From Paralcaligenes ureilyticus (GTDB lineage Bacteria > Pseudomonadota > Gammaproteobacteria > Burkholderiales > Burkholderiaceae_B), in NCBI RefSeq assembly GCF_004346225.1, contig NZ_SMAJ01000003.1, positions 248,001 through 312,000 on the forward strand: a stretch of DNA of 64,000 nucleotides, in the 5' to 3' direction. A model generated the notes under the pieces. It had not been told where the DNA came from and searched no databases. It worked only from the letters and a program-made list of their open reading frames with translations. The position numbers were made by a program, and so were the translations under genes. This document shows, one piece after another, positions 9,105-17,733 of the stretch (positions within the stretch are counted from its first letter, which is position 1; each line of letters starts with the position of its first letter).

Positions 9105-9618
9105 AGGCAGAGGTCTCAGCCACTTCTGTAGTGAGTTTTCTTGTGCCGTCGATAAAGATTAACTTTCACGGGCGACCTGAAACTCACGACGTCAATGTGC
9201 AGGACGACCTGCTGGTCAAGCTGCGGGTTTTTTATCTGCTGGCCTGCCGTTATTTGGGCTTGACCAGATTGTTTGCGATTCACTAAGCGCAAGGCTTAAG
9301 GCTTCATTGCGACTTTCGCGCCAAGCCCAGTACCTTGCTCAAGCTGTGCTATTTGCAGCTCGTGAATTTTATGGTTAGTTCAGTGTTGTGGAGATTGGAC
9401 AGGTGTGGCCATCCTATATCACTTGGCCGGACTACTGGTATCAAACCGTACACCGGCAGCGGCTATAACATGACGCTTTAAACACCAGCAAGATTTCCTC
9501 AACCGTCAACACGGCCAGGCCGGTTGCTTACAAATAAAACCAGCGGGACCTAAGCCTTGAACACGACTAACATCACCATGCGAACGACTCGAACCATATC
9601 AAGCTATAAGCTCTATCA
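9105..9618. other. Intergenic region without a supported gene
   Basis: About 510 bp separate the MFS gene from the IS4 element. Two short open stretches (around 9196-9285 and 9276-9377) have hydrophobic or Ala/Leu-rich translations, but they are in different frames, lack starts with ribosome-binding sites and match nothing I recognise. I see no clear terminator; the stretch may be decayed mobile-element DNA. Confidence 0.4.
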
Positions 9619-10947
9619 CTAGTGTCAGGTTAAAAATCGAACAAATTCAATTGGTTAGGGAGGTCGGTCGGATTTTGAGAAAGCCCATTACCCGTAAAGG
9701 CGCATGATAGCTGGGTTTTCTCAAAAAGAGAGACCGACAGAATCTGTAGAATTTCATAGAAAGAGGCATCGATTTGGCGTTCCTTTTTGATGATCGCGAT
9801 CATCAAAAAGGTGGCCACGGTACACCAGATTTGAGTCTTGACGGCATTTTCGCTGGTGCCGATAAATTCCTTGATGCGCAGGTGTTGCTTGATCCACTTG
9901 AAGAAAAGCTCCACCTGCCATCGGCTCTTGTAAAGGGCGGCAATGGTCAAGGCGGCCAAGGCCGTGTTGTTGGTCAGAAACACCAGGGTTTGGCCAGTAT
10001 CGGGTGCTTTGAAGCGGATGCGTCGCAGCAACTCGGGGTAGCCGTGGGCACTGTAGTACCCGTCCAGCGCAATAGTTGGTCGCGGATCACGCCAGCGACT
10101 CGGTCGGTTGGGGCTGAGTACAGCCGGTGTGCCTTCATGTTGCGCTTGGCTCGGGTGACAAAGAACGCACCCGCCTGGTGCAGTGTGTAGAGGCGGCTGA
10201 AATCCAGATAGCGGCGATCCGTGGCGAAGAGGGCGGGGACCTCCAGGGGGAGCAGATCCAACACATTGACATCGTGCACCTTGCCATCCGAGATGTGAAT
10301 GAAGGTGGGGATGTTGCCCCGCAAATCGAGCAGTGTATGCAACTTCACCACGGCCTTGGCACGGCGAAATGGTGCTCAAGGAAACAGCGACAGGCACAGG
10401 TCTATGGTGGTGGCATCGAGGGCGTAAACGGTGTTCTCCAGATCGATGCCAAAGCCGTCGTTGCCATAGAGCTTGCGCGCACGTTTGATGAACAACGCCG
10501 CCAAGTCCGCCCAGATGCGCCAGTCCCGCTCTTCGTTGGCATCGGCCAGTGTCGAGCGCCGTATCGGCGAGCGAAAGCCCATGGCCAAAAGCTTCGTGCG
10601 ATTGGCCAGCAGACACGCTTCGATGTCTCTGAGGCTTTCCCGGTAGGCCAATTGGGCGAAGGCCGTCGCTCGAAACTGTTTTGCATAGGTCAAGCTTCTG
10701 GCTTTGGCCTCGCCACCGTACTTGGCCACGATGCGAGAAAAGCTTGTCCATGGAACGAACTCCATGAGCTGCGCAGACGGTGTTCTGCCCGTATACATGG
10801 CCTGCCTCCAGAGCGTTTGATCTCTGAAAGTTACAGGAGCCCAGGGTTTCGTGTTTCAATTTCAAGGCGCCACCAAAAAAAGTTGTTCGCGAGGCCGCGC
10901 CAATGCTTGCTCTAGGTGCAATTTTTAGTCGTCCTACCGGACAGTAG
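9619..10947 (-). mobile_element. IS4-family element, frameshifted copy 1
   Basis: The element is bounded by related ends: AGTGTCAGG on the left (from 9621) and CCGGACAGT on the right (to 10945), matching the (A)GTGTCCGGTTAA termini of two other copies in this window (16599 and 19152-19583). The single transposase gene is on the minus strand. No convincing target duplication is visible. Confidence 0.75.
9630..10798 (-). pseudogene. IS4-family transposase, split over three frames
   Basis: Transposase homology runs MEFVPWTSFSRIV and AQLAYRESLRDIE, TVYALDATTIDLCL (10798-10376, then a stop), continues in a second frame from MVKLHTLLDLRGNIPTF through the degenerate ATDRRYLDF (9974-10351), and ends in a third frame with YPELLRRIRFK, ALYKSRWQVELFFKWIKQ and the C-terminal QLNLFDF. 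The catalytic order of an IS4 DDE transposase is therefore present, but at least two frameshifts break it. Normal length is about 380 residues. Only the third frame reaches the C-terminus. Confidence 0.85.
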
Positions 10948-11022
10948 TAATAAAGGAATTCGACTCATCTGACCATGCACTGATAACGTTAAAGAGTTGC
11001 GCTGACAGCGTACCGTATTGCT

Positions 11023-11853
11023 TTACTGGTCGAAATGCAAGGTCGCCTGATGCGCCAGAGTGTTTTCTTGTTCCGCCCAAAGAGTCGCCTCATCGTCAGC
11101 GGTGATTTGCCCCGCGATGGTGAATTCCGCGGGTGCAATCAATGGTCGTATCCCGCGGAACGCGAATCGGCAGATACGCTTGGCTGGATGGGCATTCTGG
11201 AAGCTTTGAAGCATAAGCGTTGCTATCAACGGGCCGTGTACGACGACGTTGGGATAGTTTTCTTTTTTGGTCACATATGGATAGTCGTAATGGATGCGAT
11301 GACTGTTGAAGGTAACCGCAGAATAGCGGAATAGCAACGTGTTAGTCGGCTGGATTTTTTCACGCCATTGTGGCTCAGGTGTGGGCTCCGTGCCGATGAG
11401 ATTCGGGCGTGAGGGTTCTCTATAGACGATGTCTTGCTCCTCGGAGATTGCGACTGCGCCATGTTGCATATACTCATGCTTGACAGTAACAAATATGAGC
11501 TTACCTTGGCGTCCTTGTTTTTCCAGGATGTGCGTAATGGTAGAGGACTTGGTCGCCGGTTGGCCGACAATCAGTGGCTTGACGAAATCCAATCGGCCGC
11601 CTGCCCACATGCGAATCCGAGTGCCGGTAGGGGGTAGAAAATTGCCGGTCGGAGGATGGCCGTCTGTGCCTATTTCGGAGGTGGTAGTGGAATCCACGAA
11701 GAATGCCCATTGCCATAGCCAAGGAAGTGGTTCGCCGGCCAGCGGTGCGGAGACGTTTAGCGCTAAAGCGACTCTTTTAGCATGTTCTGCGTCGAGGGGG
11801 GATGCGATAGTGATGCTGCGGTTGAGCCAAGAGGAATAGTCTGATGAAGTCAT
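11023..11853 (-). CDS. HTD2/mesaconyl-CoA hydratase-like MaoC protein
   Basis: This 276-residue cytoplasmic protein carries two hot-dog-fold halves. It has the FAS1-like/MaoC architecture of HTD2 and mesaconyl-C4-CoA hydratase-like enzymes: WLWQWAFFVD and LPPTGTRIRMWAGGRL in the N-terminal half, and the hydratase block FNSHRIHYDYPYV with VVHGPLIATLM in the C-terminal half. The family adds or removes water across an enoyl-CoA double bond. It is the last gene of a minus-strand operon with a double CoA-transferase (29 bp upstream) and two smaller hot-dog proteins, which implies a CoA-ester pathway for a short branched or dicarboxylic acid. Mesaconyl/itaconyl-CoA is a reasonable candidate, but that is inference. 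Confidence 0.87.
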   Translation of the reverse strand: MTSSDYSSWLNRSITIASPLDAEHAKRVALALNVSAPLAGEPLPWLWQWAFFVDSTTTSEIGTDGHPPTGNFLPPTGTRIRMWAGGRLDFVKPLIVGQPATKSSTITHILEKQGRQGKLIFVTVKHEYMQHGAVAISEEQDIVYREPSRPNLIGTEPTPEPQWREKIQPTNTLLFRYSAVTFNSHRIHYDYPYVTKKENYPNVVVHGPLIATLMLQSFQNAHPAKRICRFAFRGIRPLIAPAEFTIAGQITADDEATLWAEQENTLAHQATLHFDQ

Positions 11854-11881
11854 GATGTTTCTCTAAAATGTTTTCAGTTGG

Positions 11882-14239
11882 TTAGTACACGACTTTTTTA
11901 TCAGTCAGAGCCTCGATTTCGGGGTCGGTCATGCCCAGCCAGCCGCGAAGGACTTCGCGGTTGTGCTGTCCCAAGGTAGGCGCAGGCCTTTGGATGCAGT
12001 CAGGCATATTGCGCATTCTCCAGATAGGACCATAAAGGACCTGATCGCCCATCTCAGGGTGGTAGACCGTTTTGAAATAGCCGCGCTCTTTGAGTTGTGG
12101 ATCCTGCAGCAAGGTGGGGACATCATGGGCGACGCCGGCTGGTACACTCACTCTCTGGAGTTGTTGCATTGCCTCTAGGGGAGTCCGCACGGAACACCAG
12201 TCGGACAAGACCTGATCGATTTCGTATTTCCGTGCGCTCCGGGCAATTGGATCGATCATATCCGGATTGTCGCGCAGGTCAGGTCGGTTCAACACCATGC
12301 ACAGTTTTTTCCAGGTACCGAGATCCAGAGCGCTCACGGCAATCCAGGTCTGATCATCCTTGCAGCGATATACCCCTTGGTGAATGGCGGCGGGGTCAGT
12401 ATTTCCGGTTTTGGAGGGTTCTCCTCCATTAATGCAGTCTAGTGCGCGATCGGCGGCAAGCAGTATCGATACTTCTAGTTCGGACACATCGATGTATTGA
12501 CCGCGAGCATGACGGTGGCGATCGCTCAGCGCGGCCAGGATCGCCACCACTGCAAAGAGCGCTGAGCCAGTGTCAGGGAATACTCCGCCCAATGCGTTGG
12601 GGGCACCGTCACGGTATGCGGTCAATACGTTTAGCCCGGCCCAGGCATCTAAGGACGGTCCGTAGCCGACATAGGCTTTCTGCGGGCCATCCTGACCGAA
12701 AGCAGATAGCGAAGCCATGATGATGTCTGGTTTTACTTTGCACAAGCTTTGATAATCGAGCCCCAGACGTTTCATGACGCCAGGCGAAAAGTTCTCAATG
12801 ACCACGTCGCTTTGTGCTATCAGGTCTTTGGCTAATTTTCGTCCTTCGGGGGTGGAAAGATTTAGTGTCACGCTGCGTTTGCCCCGATTCTGGGCATTCC
12901 AGACCGCACTGTGGTTAAGGCCAGGCGCTTTGTTGGGGTAAGGGCCCTGTCGGCGATGAATGTCTATCCGGTGCTGACTTTCTATCTTGATGACATCGGC
13001 TCCCATATCGGCGAGCGTCGCGGCACAATACGGGCCCGCCCATACATGGCCGAAATCGATGATCCTGACTCCTGCCAGGGGAGCTGTGTTCTTTTGGCGA
13101 ACGTCAGGCTCCAGGGGTCTTGCTGCTTGCGCTGCCGGCGGGGCGGCGCATACGGAAAATTTGAAGGGATGCGATAGGCTGATGTATGGCCGCTGGTCAC
13201 TGCGGGAACCCGTTACGAAGAACTCTCGATGATGCAACTGAGGAATCTGCAATATGTCGGCGACGTTGTTAACGGGGGCAAAGGGTACGGCACGCCGTTG
13301 AGCTTCCCATGCCAGTGTGCGTCGCGTCTGTTGCATCAGCCAGGGGGTAAGCAAGTGTTCGATTTCTGCCCGCTCTTGGAAGCGATAGTCGGGGTTGAGG
13401 TAGCGTGGGTCTGTTGCCCACTCAGGGCTGCCCATCATGTCCACCAACCCCTTCCAGTGGTGTTCCTCTACAACCTGTAGAAATACATATCCATCTTTAC
13501 AAGGTTTCACACCCCACGGGGCAAGTTTCCAAACTCGCATGAAACGTGACGCGGTGATATCTTCATATTGAGAAAGTGCCAGTTCCCGCCGCAACGTAGG
13601 CAGCAGGCTTTCTAGTGTCGAGATATCGACATGTGTGCCTGCGCCGCTTGCCCTCCTGTTGTGTAATGCGGCCAGGGCTGCACCGGCAGCGCTGATGCCT
13701 GCATAGATAGACACCAAAGAGGCGGGCATTTTGAGTGGAGGCTGCTCTGCATTGCCTGGGGTGATGTCTCGTGGTGTCAGGTGCGCCAGGCCGGAAAGAT
13801 AGGATATTTCGAGATCGGATGCGTGGAAGTTGCTGTACGGACCATTCTGACCAAACGGCGTGACAGACGCCATGATGATGGCTGGATTGACGCTGGCGAT
13901 AGCGTCGTAGGTCAAATTCATCGTGCTTAGGCTGCCGGGTGCATGATCTTCCAGCAGTATGTCGGCATCCTTGATCAACGTGCTGAGCTCATTTCTGCCG
14001 CTAGGACTGGACGAGTCCAGGTCAATTACCTGCTTGTCGTGATCGAGGTAGTCGTGAAATAGCGGGTCTGGAATATGTTGATGCGGGCTTGGAATTGTAT
14101 CCTTGACCAAAATGACGCGAGCACCAAAATCGGTCAAGAGCTTGGCTGCAAAGCCGCAGGCAACACTTTCTCCCCATTGCAGGACAGTCAGGTTTGCGAG
14201 GGAGGTCACTTCAGTCTGACTATGCTGTTCACGATCCAT
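11882..14239 (-). CDS. Fused double family III CoA-transferase (CaiB/BaiF)
   Basis: This 785-residue protein contains two family III CoA-transferase domains in tandem, roughly residues 12-375 and 398-775. The second half is canonical: PLAGVRIIDFGHVWAGPY, AQNRGKRSVTLNLSTPEG, VVIENFSPGVMKRLGLDY, and a VFPDTGSALFAV segment that carries a candidate catalytic Asp. In the first half the equivalent segment reads PLKMPASLVSIYAGI, with Ser where the catalytic Asp is expected, so this half may be inactive and structural. Family III enzymes work as interlocked dimers, so the fusion would give an internal heterodimer. The start ATG shares one base with the stop of the upstream MaoC gene (TGATG), indicating coupled translation. 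It activates or transfers CoA between carboxylic acids; the substrate is unknown. Confidence 0.9.
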   Translation of the reverse strand: MDREQHSQTEVTSLANLTVLQWGESVACGFAAKLLTDFGARVILVKDTIPSPHQHIPDPLFHDYLDHDKQVIDLDSSSPSGRNELSTLIKDADILLEDHAPGSLSTMNLTYDAIASVNPAIIMASVTPFGQNGPYSNFHASDLEISYLSGLAHLTPRDITPGNAEQPPLKMPASLVSIYAGISAAGAALAALHNRRASGAGTHVDISTLESLLPTLRRELALSQYEDITASRFMRVWKLAPWGVKPCKDGYVFLQVVEEHHWKGLVDMMGSPEWATDPRYLNPDYRFQERAEIEHLLTPWLMQQTRRTLAWEAQRRAVPFAPVNNVADILQIPQLHHREFFVTGSRSDQRPYISLSHPFKFSVCAAPPAAQAARPLEPDVRQKNTAPLAGVRIIDFGHVWAGPYCAATLADMGADVIKIESQHRIDIHRRQGPYPNKAPGLNHSAVWNAQNRGKRSVTLNLSTPEGRKLAKDLIAQSDVVIENFSPGVMKRLGLDYQSLCKVKPDIIMASLSAFGQDGPQKAYVGYGPSLDAWAGLNVLTAYRDGAPNALGGVFPDTGSALFAVVAILAALSDRHRHARGQYIDVSELEVSILLAADRALDCINGGEPSKTGNTDPAAIHQGVYRCKDDQTWIAVSALDLGTWKKLCMVLNRPDLRDNPDMIDPIARSARKYEIDQVLSDWCSVRTPLEAMQQLQRVSVPAGVAHDVPTLLQDPQLKERGYFKTVYHPEMGDQVLYGPIWRMRNMPDCIQRPAPTLGQHNREVLRGWLGMTDPEIEALTDKKVVY

Positions 14240-14640
14240 CAGATCACTCCGCTCGCTTTACCCGAGATAACTTTTTGGCCGTTCTGGTTTTCGATCCAGA
14301 CATCGCAGTGCACGCGAGTGCCTTGTTCGAGCGGTTCAAGCTCGGTGACCTTGGCACGCGCAACGCAGAAATCTGTGACGTAAACCGGACGGAGGAATCG
14401 GATAGCGCATTTTCCGCCCTCAACCCATCCTTTCCCGAAAGACATGCGTAACTGGCGGAAAAGCAGTGCGGCAACCTGTGGGCCAGTTGCAACGGGGGCC
14501 GGCAGCCCTTCGCGCTGAGCAGCTTCCATGTCGGTGTGGATGGTTTTGGTGTCTCCGCGCTTGAAATCTTCCAGACGGAATTGACAGGCAATTTCAGGCA
14601 GTTCTGTGCCGATGGCTACGGTATTAGTGAGTACGGACAT
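14239..14640 (-). CDS. MaoC-like hot-dog hydratase, small
   Basis: This 133-residue single hot-dog domain has the MaoC-type core APVATGPQVAALLFRQL and the C-terminal beta-strand block VRPVY-like FLRPVYVTDFCVARAKV with GTRVHCDVWIENQNG. Small proteins of this kind form heterodimers or partner with a second hot-dog subunit to make an enoyl-CoA hydratase/dehydratase. The gene ends in the TGATG overlap with the CoA-transferase and follows the 169-residue hot-dog gene by 41 bp, so the two probably form one hydratase. Confidence 0.8.
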   Translation of the reverse strand: MSVLTNTVAIGTELPEIACQFRLEDFKRGDTKTIHTDMEAAQREGLPAPVATGPQVAALLFRQLRMSFGKGWVEGGKCAIRFLRPVYVTDFCVARAKVTELEPLEQGTRVHCDVWIENQNGQKVISGKASGVI

Positions 14641-14681
14641 TGGTTTGCTCCTTTGGCATATATTCGAGGAAGAACGTCAGA

Positions 14682-15191
14682 TCAGATTTTTTCGGCTTTG
14701 ATGCCGGAGTCGACACCTGTGCCCGCACGTGGCGCATTGCGATCCACGACATCAAGTACATGAGTGCGTTTGGTGCGAAAAACCAGTGCGCCTTCTGGGT
14801 CGGTGGCTTCTGCCTGATAGGTCACGAATTCCCGATCATTTTTGATGTATTTGTCTGCTACGCTGGCTTGGATGTGCAACGTCACGCCAGGCTTGATGGG
14901 TTTGATGTTTTCCATTTCCCAACCGCAGAACAGACCGCGGATGTTGTACGTCCGCGAGAGCAACCAGCGGGGTGGCCGATAACTGATTTGTGGCGGAGCG
15001 ATGCGACCTTGCCAAGGGGATTCCAGGCTATACCAAGTGTCGAAATCGCGATCTATATTGCACTGCTCATCGATCATGCCTTCTGTGACAACCCATTCCA
15101 TTTCGCCCAATATTTTGCCGATCTCGATGTCTTCATAAATGGTGCGTGGACCATTTCCATCTTCTGCTACGCGTGCGTGTTGCGTGACCAT
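14682..15191 (-). CDS. FAS1-like/MaoC hydratase subunit
   Basis: This 169-residue protein has a hot-dog fold of the FAS1-like dehydratase-domain type, with YEDIEIGKILGEMEWVVTEGM at the N-terminus and CGWEMENIKPIKPGVTLHI in the core. It is the first gene of the minus-strand operon 15191-11023, and its partner (14239-14640) follows at once. Together they probably form a two-subunit hydratase acting on an acyl-CoA made by the downstream CoA-transferase. Its promoter region carries the tandem ATTCGAAT operator at 15256-15285. Confidence 0.8.
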   Translation of the reverse strand: MVTQHARVAEDGNGPRTIYEDIEIGKILGEMEWVVTEGMIDEQCNIDRDFDTWYSLESPWQGRIAPPQISYRPPRWLLSRTYNIRGLFCGWEMENIKPIKPGVTLHIQASVADKYIKNDREFVTYQAEATDPEGALVFRTKRTHVLDVVDRNAPRAGTGVDSGIKAEKI

Positions 15192-15247
15192 GTGATTACT
15201 CCTTTGCGGTTTTCGGGCCGCGCTGTATTGCGTAGCCTATTTTTTAA

Positions 15248-15285
15248 TTATAAACATTCGAATTAATTAATCAAATCATTCGAAT
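15248..15285 (-). promoter_or_regulatory. Promoter with tandem ATTCGAAT operator (site A)
   Basis: Two perfect ATTCGAAT palindromes sit at 15256-15263 and 15278-15285, exactly 22 bp apart, with a 14-bp AT-rich spacer. Read on the minus strand, a TTGATT -35 element and a TATAAT -10 element (15253-15248) with a 16-bp spacer are visible. One palindrome lies between -35 and -10 and the other just upstream of -35, as expected for a repressor site. The promoter would drive the hydratase/CoA-transferase operon that starts 57 bp downstream. The same architecture occurs at 31411 and 33817. Confidence 0.65.
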
Positions 15286-15816
15286 AATTTAAAATAGCTA
15301 AAGCGCTAGAAGAGACCCGTCTCAGGGCCGGTTTGTATGAGTCACATGGATGGTCGGTGAATGCGTGCCTATTCAGAATTGCAGCCTTAAACACAAGCTG
15401 TGCTTGCCGAGCGTGGACTGGCACAGCCAGGCCGTTAGTCCCGTGTCTTTCTGGGTAACGACCTATGCGCATAAGGCCAGCAGGTGCAGTGTGGCTGTGC
15501 ACTTTTGCTTGCGCTTGGTGTTTGCTGGTGATGGTTGGGTTTGTCAGTTAGCGAAGGTTTGGACTGGCATCTCTTGTTTGACGCGTCATGCGTCCGCCAG
15601 TACAAAGTCTGCTCCTCGCTCGCCTATGATAATGGTTGCTGAATTGGTATTTGATGAGACAATCGTAGGCATGATTGATGCGTTGAGTACGCGTAGGCGA
15701 AACGCCATGCACGCGCAGGGGAGTGCCAACCACTGATGCTGTCGCGGGACCCTGCATACGTGTCATGTCATGAAATAGATGGAGCTTGAGTCGCCCAGTG
15801 CTTTATGTTGAGCGCT
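15286..15816. other. Intergenic region, possible decayed sequence
   Basis: No supported gene lies between the operator at 15285 and the isochorismatase-like gene. A plus-strand open frame at 15350-15736 lacks a recognisable domain or ribosome-binding site. On the minus strand near 15590-15660 a short stretch reads like a decayed enzyme core, but it is interrupted by stops. Confidence 0.35.
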
Positions 15817-16425
15817 TTATGCATCGACAACATAGCCCTCTTTATGCACCTTTTCTATGAGCGTCGTGTTGTCCAATACGATGGCAAAATTGGGTATGCC
15901 AGTCGTAAAGGAGTTCTCGTGAGGAGGACGAGCGGGAGCGCAACAGGCATCCTTGGCGACCACCATGCGGTATCCAAGGTCAAAGCCGGATCGTACGGTG
16001 CTTTCGACCACCATATGTGTAAACGCACCGGCGACAATAATTTCCTGGATGCTTTGGTTACGCAGCAGTTGGTCAAGGCGTGTTCCTGCGAAAGCAGAGA
16101 CACCTATTTTATAGATGACCTCTTCTTCTCCCAGAGGAGGGATAAGGAACTCAATACCTTTACTTCTTTGTGCTAACGCAAGAATGTCTCGGGGAGCTTT
16201 GCCAGCAGCCTCTGCATTGCTTGTACGGATTGCGTCGAACGCGCCCCGTATATAAGGCCGGGTAACGCCAACATGAATTACCGGCATACCGACGGAACGT
16301 GCGGCAGCAACCAAAGCGGATGCTGCTTCTACGGTAGTGGCAGGAATCGATGTGTCTTGGAACTTTATGATATTTGGGTCCAGGATTGCACGCTGGATAT
16401 CCAGAAGAACGAGGGCAGTAGCCAT
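15817..16425 (-). CDS. Isochorismatase-family hydrolase lacking the usual Cys
   Basis: About 202 residues with an isochorismatase-like alpha/beta fold: ALVLLDIQRAILDP (catalytic Asp region), MPVIHVGVTRPY, YKIGVSAFAGTRLDQLL (catalytic Lys region), then IIVAGAFTHMVVESTVR. In most members the last block reads GVxTxxCVxST, with the nucleophilic Cys; here the aligned residue is Val, so a cysteine-dependent amidase mechanism is doubtful. I choose the ATG at 16425 because GGAG lies six bases upstream; the longer start at 16437 would overlap that ribosome-binding site. The gene is separate from the CoA operon, though on the same strand and about 630 bp upstream of it. Confidence 0.8.
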   Translation of the reverse strand: MATALVLLDIQRAILDPNIIKFQDTSIPATTVEAASALVAAARSVGMPVIHVGVTRPYIRGAFDAIRTSNAEAAGKAPRDILALAQRSKGIEFLIPPLGEEEVIYKIGVSAFAGTRLDQLLRNQSIQEIIVAGAFTHMVVESTVRSGFDLGYRMVVAKDACCAPARPPHENSFTTGIPNFAIVLDNTTLIEKVHKEGYVVDA

Positions 16426-16598
16426 TTTAATCTCCATGTCTAAGATGGTATTCAGAATATGGTCGGATTGGTTGGTTTTTTTTACCAGTATTTTTAGTCT
16501 CTGATATCTTCAGGATGCACGATTTTGTATTTTTTCCTGTTAGGTACATATTGTGCTTGTATTTGATTTGAGATCTTAATTTATTACATTTTTTCAGC

Positions 16599-17733
16599 AG
16601 TGTCCGGTTAAATACCGCTTGAAACGCGTGAAGCCCAATATTGACATGGCTTTGCAGTTGATTTTATTGGGTGCTGATTTGAATCTTGATTTCTCATTTT
16701 GTGTAACTTTCCGGGGTTGATACCCTGGAAGGCGAGCCATGAATGTAGGCAAGACGCTGTTTGCACAGATCATGGAGTTTGTTCCGTGGACGAGTTTCGC
16801 GCGCATCGTGAATCGCAACTCTGGCAATGCCGACGTACGTCGAATGACGTGCGCCGACCCATTCCGCGTCTTGGCCTTTGCCCAATGACGTGGCGCGAGA
16901 GTCTGCGCGATATCGAAGCAACGTTGGGCGCCAACGCCAACAAGCTGTATGCGATGGGTTTGCGTCATGCCGTGCATCGCTCGACGTTTGCCGATGCGAA
17001 CGATTCGCGCGAATGGCGCATCTGGTCCGATCTTGCCGCCGTGCTTATCCGCCACGCGCGCAAGCTCAAGCTCTACCGCGACGAGGGCTTGGGGTTGGAT
17101 TTGACCAATACCGTGTACGCGCTGGACTCGACCACGATCGATCTTTGCTTGAGCCGGTTCGACTGGGCGCCGTTTCGCAAGACGAAGGTGGGCGTGAAGA
17201 TGCACACGCTGCTGGATTTGCGCGACGTGATTCCCGCCTTTATCCACATCAGCGATGGCAAGATGGGCGATGTCAACGTGCTCGATTTTCTGCCTGTCGA
17301 AGCAGGCGCGTTCTACGTGATGGATCGCGGCTATCTGGATTTTACGAGACTCTACGCGTTGCATCAGGTTGGCGCCTTCTTCGTGACACGCGCCAAACGC
17401 AATATGGATGCCCGACGCGTGTATTCCAGCGCAACCGATCGTACAGCGGGCGTGATCTGCGATCAGGCCATCGCCATGAAGGGTTTTTACGTACCGAAGG
17501 CCTATCCCGAGCGTTTGCGGCGCATCCGTTTCAAGGACCCCGAGTCGGGCAAGACCTTGATCTTCCTGACCAAACAATACGACGCTGCCGCCGCTGACCA
17601 TCGCCGCGCTGTACAAGAGTCGCTGGCAGGTGGAACTGTTCTTCAAGTGGATCAAGCAGCACCTGCGCATCAAGGAATTCCTCGGCACGAGCGAGAACGC
17701 GGTGAAGACGCAAATCTGGTGCGCCGTGTTTAC
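16599..17733 (+). mobile_element. IS4-family element copy 2, 3'-truncated
   Basis: It begins with the terminus AGTGTCCGGTTAAAT (16599) and a leader of about 140 bp before the transposase ATG, and ends abruptly at about 17733, where IS630 sequence in the opposite orientation begins. The right end of the IS4 element is not found beyond the IS630 remnant. Confidence 0.8.
16739..17733 (+). pseudogene. IS4-family transposase, frameshifted and truncated
   Basis: The proper start is the ATG at 16739 (MNVGKTLFAQIMEFVPWTSF). A one-base loss near 16886 turns the expected AFAQLTWRESL into a stop; the frame is recovered at MTWRESLRDIE. Homology then runs uninterrupted through YALDSTTIDLCLSRF, KMHTLLDLRDVIPAFIHI, AFYVMDRGYLDF and YPERLRRIRFKDPESGK. 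A second frameshift near 17572 precedes ALYKSRWQVELFFKWIK and the abrupt end at IWCAV. It is a paralogue of the broken transposase at 9630-10798 and non-functional. Confidence 0.88.

Noticed and set aside
9196-9377. Possible small membrane gene after the MFS transporter
   Set aside because: The hydrophobic stretch and the Ala/Leu-rich stretch are in different frames and lack starts; there is no support for a gene.
10127-10915. Long plus-strand open frame of 262 codons across the IS4 element
   Set aside because: It is antisense to the transposase; its translation matches nothing and follows the complement of the transposase codons.
15350-15736. Open frame of 128 codons on the plus strand between the CoA operon and the isochorismatase-like gene
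   Set aside because: No ribosome-binding site, no recognisable domain, low-complexity translation and overlap with open frames in other phases.
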